From assembly GCA_014055465.1 (NCBI GenBank), contig WIAF01000007.1:124001-188000 (forward strand): a stretch of DNA of 64,000 bases, read 5' to 3'. Positions 1-9,338 of this stretch are shown here, one piece after another. The DNA comes from Nitrospira sp. CR1.1 (GTDB taxonomy: Bacteria > Nitrospirota > Nitrospiria > Nitrospirales > Nitrospiraceae). Each line of letters opens with the position of its first letter. Position 1 is the stretch's first letter. Under the pieces are notes generated by a model that saw only the letters and a program-made list of their open reading frames with translations, had not been told where the DNA came from and ran no database searches. The translations under genes and the position numbers were made by a program.

Positions 1-705
1 CGGCTTCAGGGCCAACACCTCCTTCGCCGGAGTCGAGGCCGGCACCACGGTGACCTCGCAGCCGACATCGACCAGCCGCCGGAGAATATTCTGTTTGACG
101 CCGAAATCGTAGGCGACGACGCGCCAGGTTTTTTTTGTGGCCTGTGCGGCGCCCTGTTCCGGCATCGTGATCTTCGGCGCCCAATCACCCGTTCCTTCCG
201 TCCAGGGATAAGGAAGTTCGCAGGTGACGGTCGCTGCCAGATCACGCCCGATGATGCTCGGCGCCTGCCGGGCTTTTTCCGCCACGCGGCGGGGGTCGAG
301 ATCGATGTGGGAAATGACTCCCGGTTGGGCGCCCCGTTCGCGCAAGTGCCTGGTGAGAGCTCTGGTATCGATGCCCTCTATCGCCACGATATTCGCCGCC
401 TGCAGATACTCTTGCAGCGTCGCCTTGCCGCGCCAGTTACTCGCCAGACGGCTGGACTCCTTGACGACGAACCCTTCGGCCCAGATTTTCCTTGATTCGA
501 CGTCCTCCGGTGTGACGCCATAGTTGCCGATCTGTGGAGAGGTCATGGTGACGATTTGCCCGCGATACGAGGGATCGGTCAGCACTTCCTGATAGCCGGT
601 CATGGCCGTGTTGAACACGACTTCACCGCCGGTCTCCCCTTCCGCGCCCAAAGCTCGTCCTTCGAACCAGGTTCCATCGGCGAGCGCAAGAATCGCTTTC
701 TTCAC
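1..705 (-). CDS. carA: Carbamoyl-phosphate synthase small subunit (partial, 3' end outside window)
   Basis: This chain supplies glutamine-derived ammonia to carbamoyl-phosphate synthase for pyrimidine and arginine synthesis in the cytosol. The first 235 codons are present. They contain the CarA N-terminal domain, recognisable from [20 protein letters not shown] and [18 protein letters not shown], and the start of the class I glutaminase domain ([16 protein letters not shown]). The catalytic Cys and His lie beyond the window edge. I chose GTG at 705 because AAGGAG sits 5 nt upstream and the preceding gene stops 2 nt before it. It is the fifth gene of the pyr operon, which fits a pyrimidine role. 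Confidence 0.95.
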   Translation of the reverse strand, partial: MKKAILALADGTWFEGRALGAEGETGGEVVFNTAMTGYQEVLTDPSYRGQIVTMTSPQIGNYGVTPEDVESRKIWAEGFVVKESSRLASNWRGKATLQEYLQAANIVAIEGIDTRALTRHLRERGAQPGVISHIDLDPRRVAEKARQAPSIIGRDLAATVTCELPYPWTEGTGDWAPKITMPEQGAAQATKKTWRVVAYDFGVKQNILRRLVDVGCEVTVVPASTPAKEVLALKP

Positions 706-707
706 GA

Positions 708-1217
708 TCACTCCTTCACTCGGATCCAGGATCGCACGCGCAGGGTCACCAGCGCGATACCGAGCCCCACATTCAGGATATACAGCACCCGTACCGGTTT
801 ATGTAGCTGAAAGAACGCCTCGAAGGCGGCTTTCCTCGCCTCTTCGCCTTTGGAGGCAAAGGCCTGCGCTTGCAAGGCGGCCGCCTGAGGGTGCAGCACA
901 AATGTGATCACACCGGCGGTGAGCAGCATCGCGCCGAGCAGCAACCATTCGGTTCTAGTGATGGCCTCATCCGCCAGTCCTTGTTGATACAGCCAGGCGC
1001 GCCAGAGGATGCCGGCGATCAGGATCGCCGCTGCGCCGAGCACCAGCCGATTGTACCCGTCGAACGCGCGAGTCAAAAAAAACCCGCCCGTATCCTGCCC
1101 GCCGAAAGTGTTGAACACGGCGGGAATCACGGCTGCCACGAGCACCAGAAGCCCGCCGATCCAGACGGCCAGGGCCAACATCTCGCAGGTGACACAGGCG
1201 ATTAATCCTTGCCGCAC
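708..1217 (-). CDS. DUF4149-like integral membrane protein
   Basis: The protein has 169 residues and about four hydrophobic segments: near residues 10-32, 55-75, 90-108 and close to the C terminus. The layout resembles the DUF4149/TMEM205-type family, whose function is not known to me. The GTG start lies 12 nt after pyrC, and the stop is 2 nt before the carA start, so it is translated inside the pyrimidine operon. Nothing in the sequence ties it to pyrimidine chemistry. The family call rests on layout and motifs such as [19 protein letters not shown]. Confidence 0.75.
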   Translation of the reverse strand: MRQGLIACVTCEMLALAVWIGGLLVLVAAVIPAVFNTFGGQDTGGFFLTRAFDGYNRLVLGAAAILIAGILWRAWLYQQGLADEAITRTEWLLLGAMLLTAGVITFVLHPQAAALQAQAFASKGEEARKAAFEAFFQLHKPVRVLYILNVGLGIALVTLRVRSWIRVKE

Positions 1218-1229
1218 AATCGTCTGTTC

Positions 1230-2519
1230 CTACGCCGGCCGCCCGGGGCGGTCGAGTTCGTAGACGACCCGCCCGGAGACGATCGTCGTGGTGACGCGCC
1301 CTTTGACCTTCCACCCGGCGAACGGCGTGTTCCGGCTCTTAGAACGGAACCGCGCCGGATCCACTTCCCACTCAAGCGTGGGATCGACGATAGCCACGTC
1401 GGCCGGAGCGCCGGCGGCCAGGGTGCCGGCGTTGAGGCTAAAGGCCTTTGCCGGCGCCGTCGCAAGCTTATCGACCGCCGATTCCAGCGTGAGCACGCCT
1501 TCTTCGACCAACGCCAGGGTCAGCGGCAAGGCCGTTTCCAGGCCCACGATGCCGAACGGGGCTTCGGTGAATTCCTGTTGTTTCTCCTGCGTCGCATGCG
1601 GCGCATGGTCGGTCGCAATCACGTCGATCGTGCCGTCGCGCAATCCCTCCTTGATCGCCTGCACATCCTGACTGGTCCTCAACGGAGGATTCATTTTGGC
1701 GTGCGTATTGTAGCCGCGCGTGGTTTCCTCCGTGAGGGTAAAGTGATGTGGACAGGCTTCCGCCGTGACCTTGAGGCCGCGCGCCTTGGCTTCGCGCACC
1801 ATGCGGACCGAGCCGGCGGTGCTGATGTGCGCCAGATGCAGACGTGCTCCGGTCAGTTCGGCCAGGGAGACGTTGCGCGCCACCATCACATCCTCCGCGG
1901 CCGAAGGAATGCCCGGCAATCCGAGTTCGGTCGAGATCACCCCTTCATTCATGCATCCGCCTTCGGAGAGATGCAAATCCTCGCAGTGATCGACAACCGG
2001 CACGTCGAAGGCTCGCGCGTATTCCATGGCGCGTCGCATCACGAGACTGTTCATCACCGGCTTCCCATCGTCGGAAATCGCGACGCATCCGGCGCGACGC
2101 AGGTCGCCGATCTCGGCCAATTCCTTGCCTTCAGATCGTTTCGTGATGGCGCCGATCGGGTAGAGGTTGGCGTTGCCCGCCGCCTTCGCCCGTTCGAGCA
2201 TGAATTCGGTGACTGCCTGGTTGTCGTTCACGGGATTGGTGTTGGGCATGGCGCAGACGGTGGTGAAGCCCCCCGCGACGGCCGCTTCCGTTCCCGACTG
2301 AATCGTTTCCTTGTACTCAAAGCCCGGTTCGCGGAAGTGCACATGGAGATCCACGAAGCCAGGGAGCACCAACTGTCCGGCGGCCTGAATCACTGTCGCG
2401 CCGGCCGGTGCGGCGAGGGTTTGCCCCACGGCTGAAATCTTCCCGTTTTCAATGAGAACATCCGCGACGCCGTTGACGCGTCCGGGATCGATGACGTGAC
2501 CGCCCTTGATCAAGATCAT
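1230..2519 (-). CDS. pyrC: Dihydroorotase
   Basis: This enzyme cyclises N-carbamoyl-aspartate to dihydroorotate, the third step of UMP synthesis. It is a class I, metal-dependent amidohydrolase of 429 residues. Visible motifs are the metal-binding DLHVHFREPG after an N-terminal beta-sandwich, the PNTNP turn, VDHCEDLHLSEGG, LAHISTAGSV and the late DVIATDHAPH. The start is set at the ATG giving MILIKGGHVIDPGRVNG, the usual family N terminus; an in-frame start 9 codons upstream is possible. It lies 111 bp downstream of pyrB in the same operon. Confidence 0.95.
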   Translation of the reverse strand: MILIKGGHVIDPGRVNGVADVLIENGKISAVGQTLAAPAGATVIQAAGQLVLPGFVDLHVHFREPGFEYKETIQSGTEAAVAGGFTTVCAMPNTNPVNDNQAVTEFMLERAKAAGNANLYPIGAITKRSEGKELAEIGDLRRAGCVAISDDGKPVMNSLVMRRAMEYARAFDVPVVDHCEDLHLSEGGCMNEGVISTELGLPGIPSAAEDVMVARNVSLAELTGARLHLAHISTAGSVRMVREAKARGLKVTAEACPHHFTLTEETTRGYNTHAKMNPPLRTSQDVQAIKEGLRDGTIDVIATDHAPHATQEKQQEFTEAPFGIVGLETALPLTLALVEEGVLTLESAVDKLATAPAKAFSLNAGTLAAGAPADVAIVDPTLEWEVDPARFRSKSRNTPFAGWKVKGRVTTTIVSGRVVYELDRPGRPA

Positions 2520-2630
2520 AATGCGTTGCTCAGCTCCCCCGTTCAACCAGGTGAATCATGACATTCTTGTGCGAGTGACTCCGTGCCCGGCCATCATCCC
2601 AGGAAGACATGGCTCGCTCATTATCGCGTG

Positions 2631-3554
2631 CTAGGCATTGGCTCCCGACATGAGGTACAAAATCCCCATACGCACCGCCACGCCGTTGGCCACTTGATCG
2701 AGAATGACGGACGACAGACTGTCTGCCACGTCGGGCGCGATTTCGACGCCCCGGTTAATGGGACCGGGATGCATGACGATGGCGCCCGGTTCGGCGAGTT
2801 TCACCCGCTCGTTGGTCAGTCCATACTGCCGCGCATATTCGCGAATGGTCGGAAACAAGGCGCGACCCTGCCGCTCGAGTTGCAGTCGCAGCATCATGAT
2901 GACATGCACACCACGCAGCGCTTCATCCAGGTTGTAGTACACCTGCGCGCCGAGTTGGTTGATGTGCAAGGGAATCATCGTCGGCGGCCCCACGACCCGC
3001 ACCTCGGCTCCAAGTTTGGTGAGGGCGAAAATATTGGAGCGGGCGACGCGGCTGTGCGCGACGTCGCCGACAATTGCCACCTTGAGTCCGGCGAACCCCA
3101 TGCCCCGGCTGCGGATGGTATAGAGGTCGAGCAAGGCCTGCGTCGGATGTTCGTGCCACCCGTCGCCGGCATTGATGACCGAAGACTTCACCCCCCGCGC
3201 CAGGGTCTCCGCCGCGCCTGCGGAAGAATGTCGCAACACAATGATATCCGCCTGCATGGCTTCAATATTCCGCGCGGTGTCCAGAAGCGTTTCGCCTTTG
3301 ACCACGCTGCTGGACGAGGGCGAAAAGTTGATGACATCGGCGCTCAGCCGTTTGGCGGCCAACTCAAAGGACGTTCGGGTTCTTGTGCTCGGCTCGAAGA
3401 AGAGATTCACCACGGTCTTGCCCCGCAGGGCCGGCACCTTCTTGATTTCCCGGCCGGAGACTTCTTTGAAGGAATCCGCGGTGTCCAGGATCAAGGCGAT
3501 GTCGGTAGCCGACAGGGTGCTCAGGCTGAGCAGGTCTTTTCGTTTGAGCCCCAC
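2631..3554 (-). CDS. pyrB: Aspartate carbamoyltransferase, catalytic chain
   Basis: It joins carbamoyl phosphate and aspartate into carbamoyl-aspartate, the committed step of pyrimidine synthesis. The 307-residue length is normal for the catalytic chain. The carbamoyl-phosphate loop [13 protein letters not shown] is near residue 53, followed by the [12 protein letters not shown] loop, the [11 protein letters not shown] motif and, late in the chain, [12 protein letters not shown]. No pyrI regulatory chain is present. The GTG start has GGAG about 8 nt upstream and follows pyrR by 14 bp. Confidence 0.97.
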   Translation of the reverse strand: MGLKRKDLLSLSTLSATDIALILDTADSFKEVSGREIKKVPALRGKTVVNLFFEPSTRTRTSFELAAKRLSADVINFSPSSSSVVKGETLLDTARNIEAMQADIIVLRHSSAGAAETLARGVKSSVINAGDGWHEHPTQALLDLYTIRSRGMGFAGLKVAIVGDVAHSRVARSNIFALTKLGAEVRVVGPPTMIPLHINQLGAQVYYNLDEALRGVHVIMMLRLQLERQGRALFPTIREYARQYGLTNERVKLAEPGAIVMHPGPINRGVEIAPDVADSLSSVILDQVANGVAVRMGILYLMSGANA

Positions 3555-3568
3555 GACAATGTCTCCGG

Positions 3569-4234
<666 letters not shown>

Positions 4235-4240
4235 TTACCC

Positions 4241-4252
4241 ACCTCACAGGAT
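4241..4252 (-). promoter_or_regulatory. PyrR-binding loop (predicted)
   Basis: The minus-strand sequence ATCCTGTGAGGT matches the core of the known PyrR-binding loop consensus (UCC, any, G, any, GAGG, Y). It is about 13 nt after the predicted transcription start and just upstream of the Shine-Dalgarno of the leader frame. PyrR-UMP bound here could block leader translation and so favour the terminator. Confidence 0.75.
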
Positions 4253-4271
4253 GAGCGTTAAAGGCGAGCCG

Positions 4272-4300
4272 ATCTTAACGAGTTGGTCCTACCGTGTCAA
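4272..4300 (-). promoter_or_regulatory. Sigma70-type promoter of the pyr operon
   Basis: A perfect -35 TTGACA (4300-4295) is followed after 17 nt by TAAGAT (4277-4272, 4 of 6 to the -10 consensus). It points into the pyr leader, with expected initiation near 4265. Confidence 0.75.
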
Positions 4301-4457
4301 GAATTCTATGCCTGAGACGAGCCTGAGTGGGAGAGGGATGGCTTCATTGACTCCCTGCATGCCATTTGTTAGCTTCGTGCCATCGAGAGGGGTCTCTCTC
4401 TCCCGTTGTCGTTCAGGTCACCCAGATTCATCGGCTCCCATCGTGAAAGGATCGCGC

Positions 4458-6344
4458 ATGACTTCCTCTTCTGGTTCCACCGCAACCCCTGATCTGTTGA
4501 CCGCCCTGGCCAATAAAGCGACCACCCTTCGCATCGACAGCGTGAAGGCGACGAGCGAAGCCGGGAGCGGCCATCCCTCCAGCTGTTGCTCTGCCGCGGA
4601 CATTGTTGCGGTGTTGTTTTTCTCCGTCATGCGGTATGACCCCAAGAATCCGAAGTTGCCGAACAGCGACCGGTTTGTCCTCTCCAAGGGCCATGCGGCG
4701 CCCCTGCTGTATGCGGCCTGGGCGGAAGCGGGTTTGTTTCCCAAGGCGGAATTGCTGAAGTTGCGCACGCTCGGCTCCGATCTCGAAGGTCATCCGACTC
4801 CCCGCCTCTCCTTCGTGGACATGGCGACCGGGTCGTTGGGCCAGGGGCTGCCGGCCGGTGTCGGTCTCGCGTTCAATGCGAAGGCGATCGATAAGACCGA
4901 CTACCGCACCTATGTCTTGATGGGCGACGGCGAATCCGTCGAGGGGTCGGTCTGGGAAGCGGCAGATGTGGCCCGGCAAACGGGGCTGGATAATCTCTGC
5001 GCGATCGTGGACGTGAACCGTTTGGGCCAAAGCGATCCGACGATGCTGCAGCATGATATGGCGGCCTACCGCGCTCGTTGGAGCGGGTTCGGCTGGCATG
5101 CCATCGTGGTGGACGGTCACGATATCGGCGCCCTGGTGGCGGCGTTCGCAGAGGCCGCCAAAACCAAGGGGCGGCCGACGGTGCTGCTGGCGAAGACCTT
5201 CAAGGGGCGCGGCATTTCCTTTGTGGAAGATCATCCGGACTGGCATGGGAAACCCCTGAAGAAGGGCGAAGAAACTCAAAAGGCGCTGGACGAATTGACG
5301 CGTCAGTTGAAACCCAGCTCGATCCAGCCTCAGATTTCGTTGCCGACCGCGGCCAAAACGGCTTCCGCGACCAAGGGAGCGATGGCTCCTGCTCCGTACA
5401 AGCTGGGTGATGCGGTGGCGGCGCGGGAAGCATTCGGCGCCGCGCTTCTGGCGCTGGGGGAGGCAAATTCGCAGGTGGTTGCCCTCGACGCGGACGTGAA
5501 GAACTCCACCTATAGCGACAAATTCGGCAAGCGGTTTCCGGACCGGTTCCTCGAAAATTTTATCGCCGAACAGACGATGTTGGGCGCTGCGGCCGGCATT
5601 GCCGCCTGCGGCAAGATTCCCTTCGTCGCGACCTTCGCCGCATTTTTCACGCGGGCCTATGATTTTATTCGCATGGCGGCGATCAGCCAGTCGAACATTA
5701 AACTGGTGGGGACTCATGTCGGTGTCAGTATCGGCGAGGATGGCCCGTCGCAGATGGGGCTCGAAGATCTGGCCATGATGTCGACCCAGCCCGGCGTGAC
5801 CGTGCTCTACCCGTCCGACGGCCAGTCGATGTACAAATTAATGGAGTCGGCCGCGGCCCATCAGGGCATGGTGTATCTGCGCGCCGGTCGTCCCAAAACT
5901 CCGGTGATCTATGGCGGGGATGAGACGTTCCGAATCGGCGGATCCAAAGTCCTTCGGCAGAGTGCCGCCGATCAGCTCACGATTGTCGCCGCGGGTGTCA
6001 CGCTCTTCGAAGCCCTCAAGGCCCACGACCAGCTGAAGGCGGCCGGCATTGCCACCCGCGTGGTGGATTTGTACAGTATCGTGCCCGTCGATCAGGCCGC
6101 CTTGATCGACTGCGCGCGGGCTACGGGTGGCCGCTTCCTGACCGTCGAGGATCATTATGCGCACGGCGGCATCGGCGACGCTGTGTTGAGCGCATTGGCG
6201 TCCGAGGGCGTGACGGTTCGCAAGTTGGCCATCCGGGAGATTCCGCGCAGCGGAAAACCGGATGAGCTCGTGGATCATTTCGGAATTGGAGTGCGTTCGA
6301 TTGTCGAAGCAGCCAAAGACATCGCCAAAGCCGCCCACCGCTGA
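4458..6344 (+). CDS. tkt: Transketolase
   Basis: This thiamine-diphosphate enzyme moves two-carbon units between sugar phosphates in the non-oxidative pentose phosphate pathway. All three domains are present in 628 residues: the N-terminal pyrophosphate domain with GHPSSCCSAADI, SKGHAAPLLYAA, GSLGQGLPAGVGLA and MGDGESVEGSVWEAA; the pyrimidine domain with ENFIAEQTMLGAAAGIAACG; and the C-terminal domain. The ATG at 4458 has GAAAGGA 6 nt upstream. An in-frame upstream GTG/ATG extension would run back into the divergent pyr control region and is not needed for homology. Confidence 0.95.
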   Translation: MTSSSGSTATPDLLTALANKATTLRIDSVKATSEAGSGHPSSCCSAADIVAVLFFSVMRYDPKNPKLPNSDRFVLSKGHAAPLLYAAWAEAGLFPKAELLKLRTLGSDLEGHPTPRLSFVDMATGSLGQGLPAGVGLAFNAKAIDKTDYRTYVLMGDGESVEGSVWEAADVARQTGLDNLCAIVDVNRLGQSDPTMLQHDMAAYRARWSGFGWHAIVVDGHDIGALVAAFAEAAKTKGRPTVLLAKTFKGRGISFVEDHPDWHGKPLKKGEETQKALDELTRQLKPSSIQPQISLPTAAKTASATKGAMAPAPYKLGDAVAAREAFGAALLALGEANSQVVALDADVKNSTYSDKFGKRFPDRFLENFIAEQTMLGAAAGIAACGKIPFVATFAAFFTRAYDFIRMAAISQSNIKLVGTHVGVSIGEDGPSQMGLEDLAMMSTQPGVTVLYPSDGQSMYKLMESAAAHQGMVYLRAGRPKTPVIYGGDETFRIGGSKVLRQSAADQLTIVAAGVTLFEALKAHDQLKAAGIATRVVDLYSIVPVDQAALIDCARATGGRFLTVEDHYAHGGIGDAVLSALASEGVTVRKLAIREIPRSGKPDELVDHFGIGVRSIVEAAKDIAKAAHR

Positions 6345-7041
6345 ACGGTCCGGCCCCGACGCGCCTGCCGCGTTGACTCAGATTCCTCTGCTCCAGATTC
6401 TCAGCGCCCAGGATCGCCAGAAGGTCCTGGGCGAGATGACCGAAACCCGCTACGGCAAGGGCGAGTATATCTTCCGCGAGGGCGATCCGACGGAATACTT
6501 CCACATCGTCAAGGAAGGATCGGTCAAGTGCGTCAAGTCGTCGCTCGACGGAAAGGAGTGCACGCTCAAAGTCCTGATGCCGGGTGATTTGTTCTGCTGC
6601 GACGCGGCGACGTTCGACGGAGCCTATCATCCGGGGACCGCCCAGCCCATGGGCGATGTCAGTGTGCTCCGCATGAAAAAAGAGGCCTACTTCAAGATGC
6701 TGCGGGCGAATCCCGATGCCGCGATGGAAGTTATCCGGTATCTGGGAAACCGGCTCAACGAAGCCCAAGAAAAGGCCAAGGTGCTCGCCCTTGACCGGGC
6801 CGATCAACGATTAGCCTCCTTGTTGGCGAACCTGGCCGAACGCAGCGGCATCAAGGAGCCGAACGGGATTCGGGTGACCGTTCGGCTGACGCGTCAGGAT
6901 ATGGCGAACATGGTGGGCGTGACCACCGAAACCGCGATCCGGATCATGGCGCGGTTTAAGAAAGACCGGTTGGTGTCCGGAACGGCTGCCCGCCTCGTCA
7001 TCCGGGATCTTCCCAGGCTCAGACTCCTCGCCTCCACGTAA
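6262..7041 (+). CDS. Crp/Fnr-family transcriptional regulator
   Basis: It has a cyclic-nucleotide-binding-type beta roll (about residues 40-155), a long dimer helix and a C-terminal helix-turn-helix (LTRQDMANMVGVTTETAIRI, with ET..R as in Fnr recognition helices). Cysteines occur (KCVKSS, KECTL, LFCCDA) but not in the FNR cluster arrangement, so I assign no iron-sulfur sensor. The start is uncertain: the ATG at 6262 overlaps tkt by 83 nt, and TTG codons at 6301 and 6373 are alternatives, the latter giving a more usual length. Its position before nirK suggests it controls nitrite reductase. Confidence 0.85.
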   Translation: MSSWIISELECVRLSKQPKTSPKPPTAERSGPDAPAALTQIPLLQILSAQDRQKVLGEMTETRYGKGEYIFREGDPTEYFHIVKEGSVKCVKSSLDGKECTLKVLMPGDLFCCDAATFDGAYHPGTAQPMGDVSVLRMKKEAYFKMLRANPDAAMEVIRYLGNRLNEAQEKAKVLALDRADQRLASLLANLAERSGIKEPNGIRVTVRLTRQDMANMVGVTTETAIRIMARFKKDRLVSGTAARLVIRDLPRLRLLAST

Positions 7042-7071
7042 TTGTTTTCACGACAATGGGTCTATTTTTTC

Positions 7072-7095
7072 AAAACATGACAATTGTCATGTTTT
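7072..7095 (+). promoter_or_regulatory. Perfect 24-bp palindrome, candidate operator for nirK
   Basis: The half-site AAAACATGACAA is followed immediately by its exact reverse complement. The centre reads ATGAC-AATT-GTCAT, a five-four-five layout like Fnr/Dnr-type boxes. It lies 31 bp after the Crp/Fnr gene stop and about 120 bp before nirK. Just upstream, ATTGT and ACAAT (7041-7057) form a weaker inverted repeat followed by a T run. Assignment to the adjacent regulator is an inference. Confidence 0.6.
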
Positions 7096-7214
7096 ATTGA
7101 CGATGTTTTCCCGTATGGTGCAGGAAGAGGCGCAGCATTCGAGCGTGACGAATGTGGATCCGGGAGCAGCGCGTTCCCGGGCGCCAAGTCAACCCGAGGG
7201 ATCTGGAGGCACCG

Positions 7215-8186
7215 ATGCAACCACGTAGAGAGAACCATGAACACAAGGGCGGACGGATGAAGGCGGCATTGCGCATGGGCATGGCCCTGGGGTTAGTGGC
7301 AGGGATGGCGCTTTCGGCTCAGGCGAAGACCCACGATATCCAGATGACCGCGGTGGAGACGGATATCGTCATCGACGGCGGCGGCGAAAAATATGCCGCC
7401 TGGACGTTCAACGGGCAGTTCCCCGGCCCAGTCGTGCGGGTGACGGAAGGCGATACCATCAATTTCACATTGACCAATCCGGAGACCAACAAGAATCCGC
7501 ATGCCATGGATTTCCATGCGGCGGAAATCGATTTCCTGAAAAACTATCGAGCGATCAATGCCGGTGAAACCATCAGCTTCACGTTCACGGCGAAGAAGCC
7601 GGGCGTGTTCTTCTATCACTGCGGGGCTCCGCCCATGATCCAACACGTCGCGCGCGGCATGTTCGGGGCGATCATTGTGGATCCGAAAGATGCCACAGTG
7701 TGGCCGAAGGCGGATCGGGAATATGTGTTGGTGCAGTCGGAGTTCTACAAAAATCCGAATGACGTCCAGGCGATGTTCGACCGCAAGTACGACGGCATGC
7801 TGTTCAACGGCGGTATCTTCAAGTATCACCCGTTCGTCACCGGTGGAGGAAAACTGGATGCCAAGCCGGGAGAGCGTGTGCGCATTTATTTCGTCAACGC
7901 CGGCCCGAACGAGTTTTCCTCGTTCCATCCGATCGGTGAGATTTGGGACAACGTGTACGAGAGCGGTAATCCCGCCAATAATCTGAAAGGCGTGCAAACG
8001 TACGTGGTGGGACCGGGTAGCGCGGCCACCTTTGATGTCGTGGTGGAATCCGCCGGGGCCTATCCGCTCGTCACACATTCTTTGACGGGTGCGTTGCGCG
8101 GCGCGATTGCGGTGTTGCTGGCGGGGCCGGATGCGAAACCGGCGCCGTTAATGCCGATGGTGCCGTGGGAATTGCCGGCCAAGTAA
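7215..8186 (+). CDS. nirK: Copper-containing nitrite reductase
   Basis: NirK reduces nitrite to nitric oxide in the periplasm. With the chosen start, type 1 copper ligands are H96, C136, H144 and M149, type 2 ligands are H101, H135 and H288, and D99 and H238 match the catalytic Asp and His. The order NPHAMDFH, FFYHCGAPPMIQHVARGM, FSSFHP and LVTHSLTGALRG is that of two-domain NirK enzymes. The ATG at 7215 has GGAGG 5 nt upstream; an ATG at 7257 would give a shorter signal peptide (MKAALRMGMALGLVAGMALS). A Sec-type signal ends near AQA/KTHD. Confidence 0.93.
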   Translation: MQPRRENHEHKGGRMKAALRMGMALGLVAGMALSAQAKTHDIQMTAVETDIVIDGGGEKYAAWTFNGQFPGPVVRVTEGDTINFTLTNPETNKNPHAMDFHAAEIDFLKNYRAINAGETISFTFTAKKPGVFFYHCGAPPMIQHVARGMFGAIIVDPKDATVWPKADREYVLVQSEFYKNPNDVQAMFDRKYDGMLFNGGIFKYHPFVTGGGKLDAKPGERVRIYFVNAGPNEFSSFHPIGEIWDNVYESGNPANNLKGVQTYVVGPGSAATFDVVVESAGAYPLVTHSLTGALRGAIAVLLAGPDAKPAPLMPMVPWELPAK

Positions 8187-8208
8187 TCCCGGCCTGGGGC
8201 GAAATGAT

Positions 8209-8234
8209 CCGGCCGGCCCGATCGGGCCGGCCGG
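8209..8234. terminator. 26-bp perfect GC palindrome after nirK
   Basis: CCGGCCGGCCCGA is followed by its exact reverse complement, 22 bp past the nirK stop. The hairpin would be very stable but only TT follows, so it may be a terminator without a T tract or a 3' mRNA stabiliser. Confidence 0.5.
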
Positions 8235-8298
8235 TTACTCTGAGAGAACATGATGCCGACACCATTCAGTCACGGATCGTGGTTTTTGGGGGATGCCG

Positions 8299-8646
8299 AT
8301 GCGATGTCCTGGGATGACGCTGAGCTGCTTACTCCTGTCCGTCGGGTGCCTCGCGAGTCCGGTCAATGCCGACACCTCGCGCGAGCGAGTGGCGCTCTTC
8401 TTATCCGGCCAAGGCTGTCTCTCTTCCCGCGGGACTATCGCTGCGGAGCTGGCGCAAGTCCCAGGCGTCACCCGCGTGGATGTGGAGAGCGTTCCTGACC
8501 ATGCCCTGGTTGATGTGGTGAGCGGCGCGGTGACTCCGGAGGAGCTGCTCGCGGCAGCGCGGCGTCCTACGCTCAAGGGTGCGCGCTGTGAGGTGGAGAT
8601 CATGAAGTCATGCATTTCCGCCGGGCCTTCTCCGGCCGATCGTTAA
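8299..8646 (+). CDS. Small exported protein with HMA-like fold, single Cys
   Basis: The protein has an N-terminal signal (CLLLSVGCLASPVNA) and one domain whose pattern, SGQGCLSSRGTIAAELAQVPGVTRVDVE, looks like a heavy-metal-associated fold. Usual HMA domains bind metal with CxxC; here the loop is GCLSS, leaving one Cys. The ATG at 8299 has GGGGG 6 nt upstream, and an ATG 2 codons earlier is less well placed. Lying just after nirK, it might help copper delivery, but the missing second Cys argues for a changed role. Function unknown. Confidence 0.6.
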   Translation: MRCPGMTLSCLLLSVGCLASPVNADTSRERVALFLSGQGCLSSRGTIAAELAQVPGVTRVDVESVPDHALVDVVSGAVTPEELLAAARRPTLKGARCEVEIMKSCISAGPSPADR

Positions 8647-8708
8647 CCCGCGCATGCAACGATGTGACCGATCCCAGAGACTGGACTACCCTCACGCCAA
8701 GATCTGTC

Positions 8709-9338
8709 ATGCGGACGACGGGCGCCACGGGGCAAACATGGAGGGCCTTGATCTGCCGGCTGGCTGCGATGGCCGGGGCCTGGCTGCTGTCCGTGACGCC
8801 GGTGATCGCTCAGGAGGCGGTGCTCGAATTTCCCATCCGGCCCTTTAATGTCGATGTGATGCTGCGCCAGCAGACGTTCGCACCGGATGATCGTGAGATC
8901 GGCGTGCAACTCGGAATCACGGCGTTACGCTATGGCAATGTCGAGGTTCGGGCCATTTATCAGTTCTTCAGTATTCACACGCAGGAATTCAGGACCGACC
9001 AGCATTCCCTGTTTCTTAATCCTCGCTGGAACAATTTCATCGACATCCTGGATTTCCCGAAACACAAACCGATCAGCCGCATCATCCGCCACGTGCTGTT
9101 CGGACCATTGGAGGACCGGGCGGTGCCCTACGTCGGCGTGCTCGCCGGGGGCGTCCTGCCCGGTCCCGGAAACCATGCGCCCGGCCACTTAATCGGCGGC
9201 CAGGTTGGCGTGCGATTTCCGGTCGCGCAGAGTCTTTCGGTCGATATCAGTGTGCAGTACAGTCAATACGGGGTGGATTTTCGAGGGGACGCAGGGCAGG
9301 CGCAGCAATGGGTATTCCTGACAGGTGTGCGATTTTAA
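8709..9338 (+). CDS. Exported protein, possible outer-membrane beta barrel
   Basis: About 209 residues from the ATG at 8709, which directly precedes a signal peptide (RLAAMAGAWLLSVTPVIAQ). The mature part has alternating hydrophobic strands, two Gly-rich turns (GVLAGGVLPGPG, GHLIGGQVGVRF) and a C-terminal Phe after GVRF, all typical of outer-membrane barrels. I do not recognise a named family. A longer frame opens at 8610 but would overlap the HMA-like gene. It ends inside the start of the next lipoprotein gene. Confidence 0.6.
   Translation: MRTTGATGQTWRALICRLAAMAGAWLLSVTPVIAQEAVLEFPIRPFNVDVMLRQQTFAPDDREIGVQLGITALRYGNVEVRAIYQFFSIHTQEFRTDQHSLFLNPRWNNFIDILDFPKHKPISRIIRHVLFGPLEDRAVPYVGVLAGGVLPGPGNHAPGHLIGGQVGVRFPVAQSLSVDISVQYSQYGVDFRGDAGQAQQWVFLTGVRF

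Noticed and set aside
1209-2435. Long open frame of 408 codons on the plus strand
   Set aside because: It lies entirely opposite pyrC, whose motifs are all intact; its translation is Arg/His-rich and matches nothing.
4251-4457. Upstream extension of transketolase
   Set aside because: It would run into the pyr promoter and leader, and the ATG at 4458 has a good Shine-Dalgarno.
4428-5717. Long open frame of 429 codons opposite transketolase
   Set aside because: Antisense shadow caused by high GC third positions; no family pattern.
7097-7102. TTGACG after the nirK palindrome as a -35 box
   Set aside because: No acceptable -10 at 16-18 nt downstream was found.
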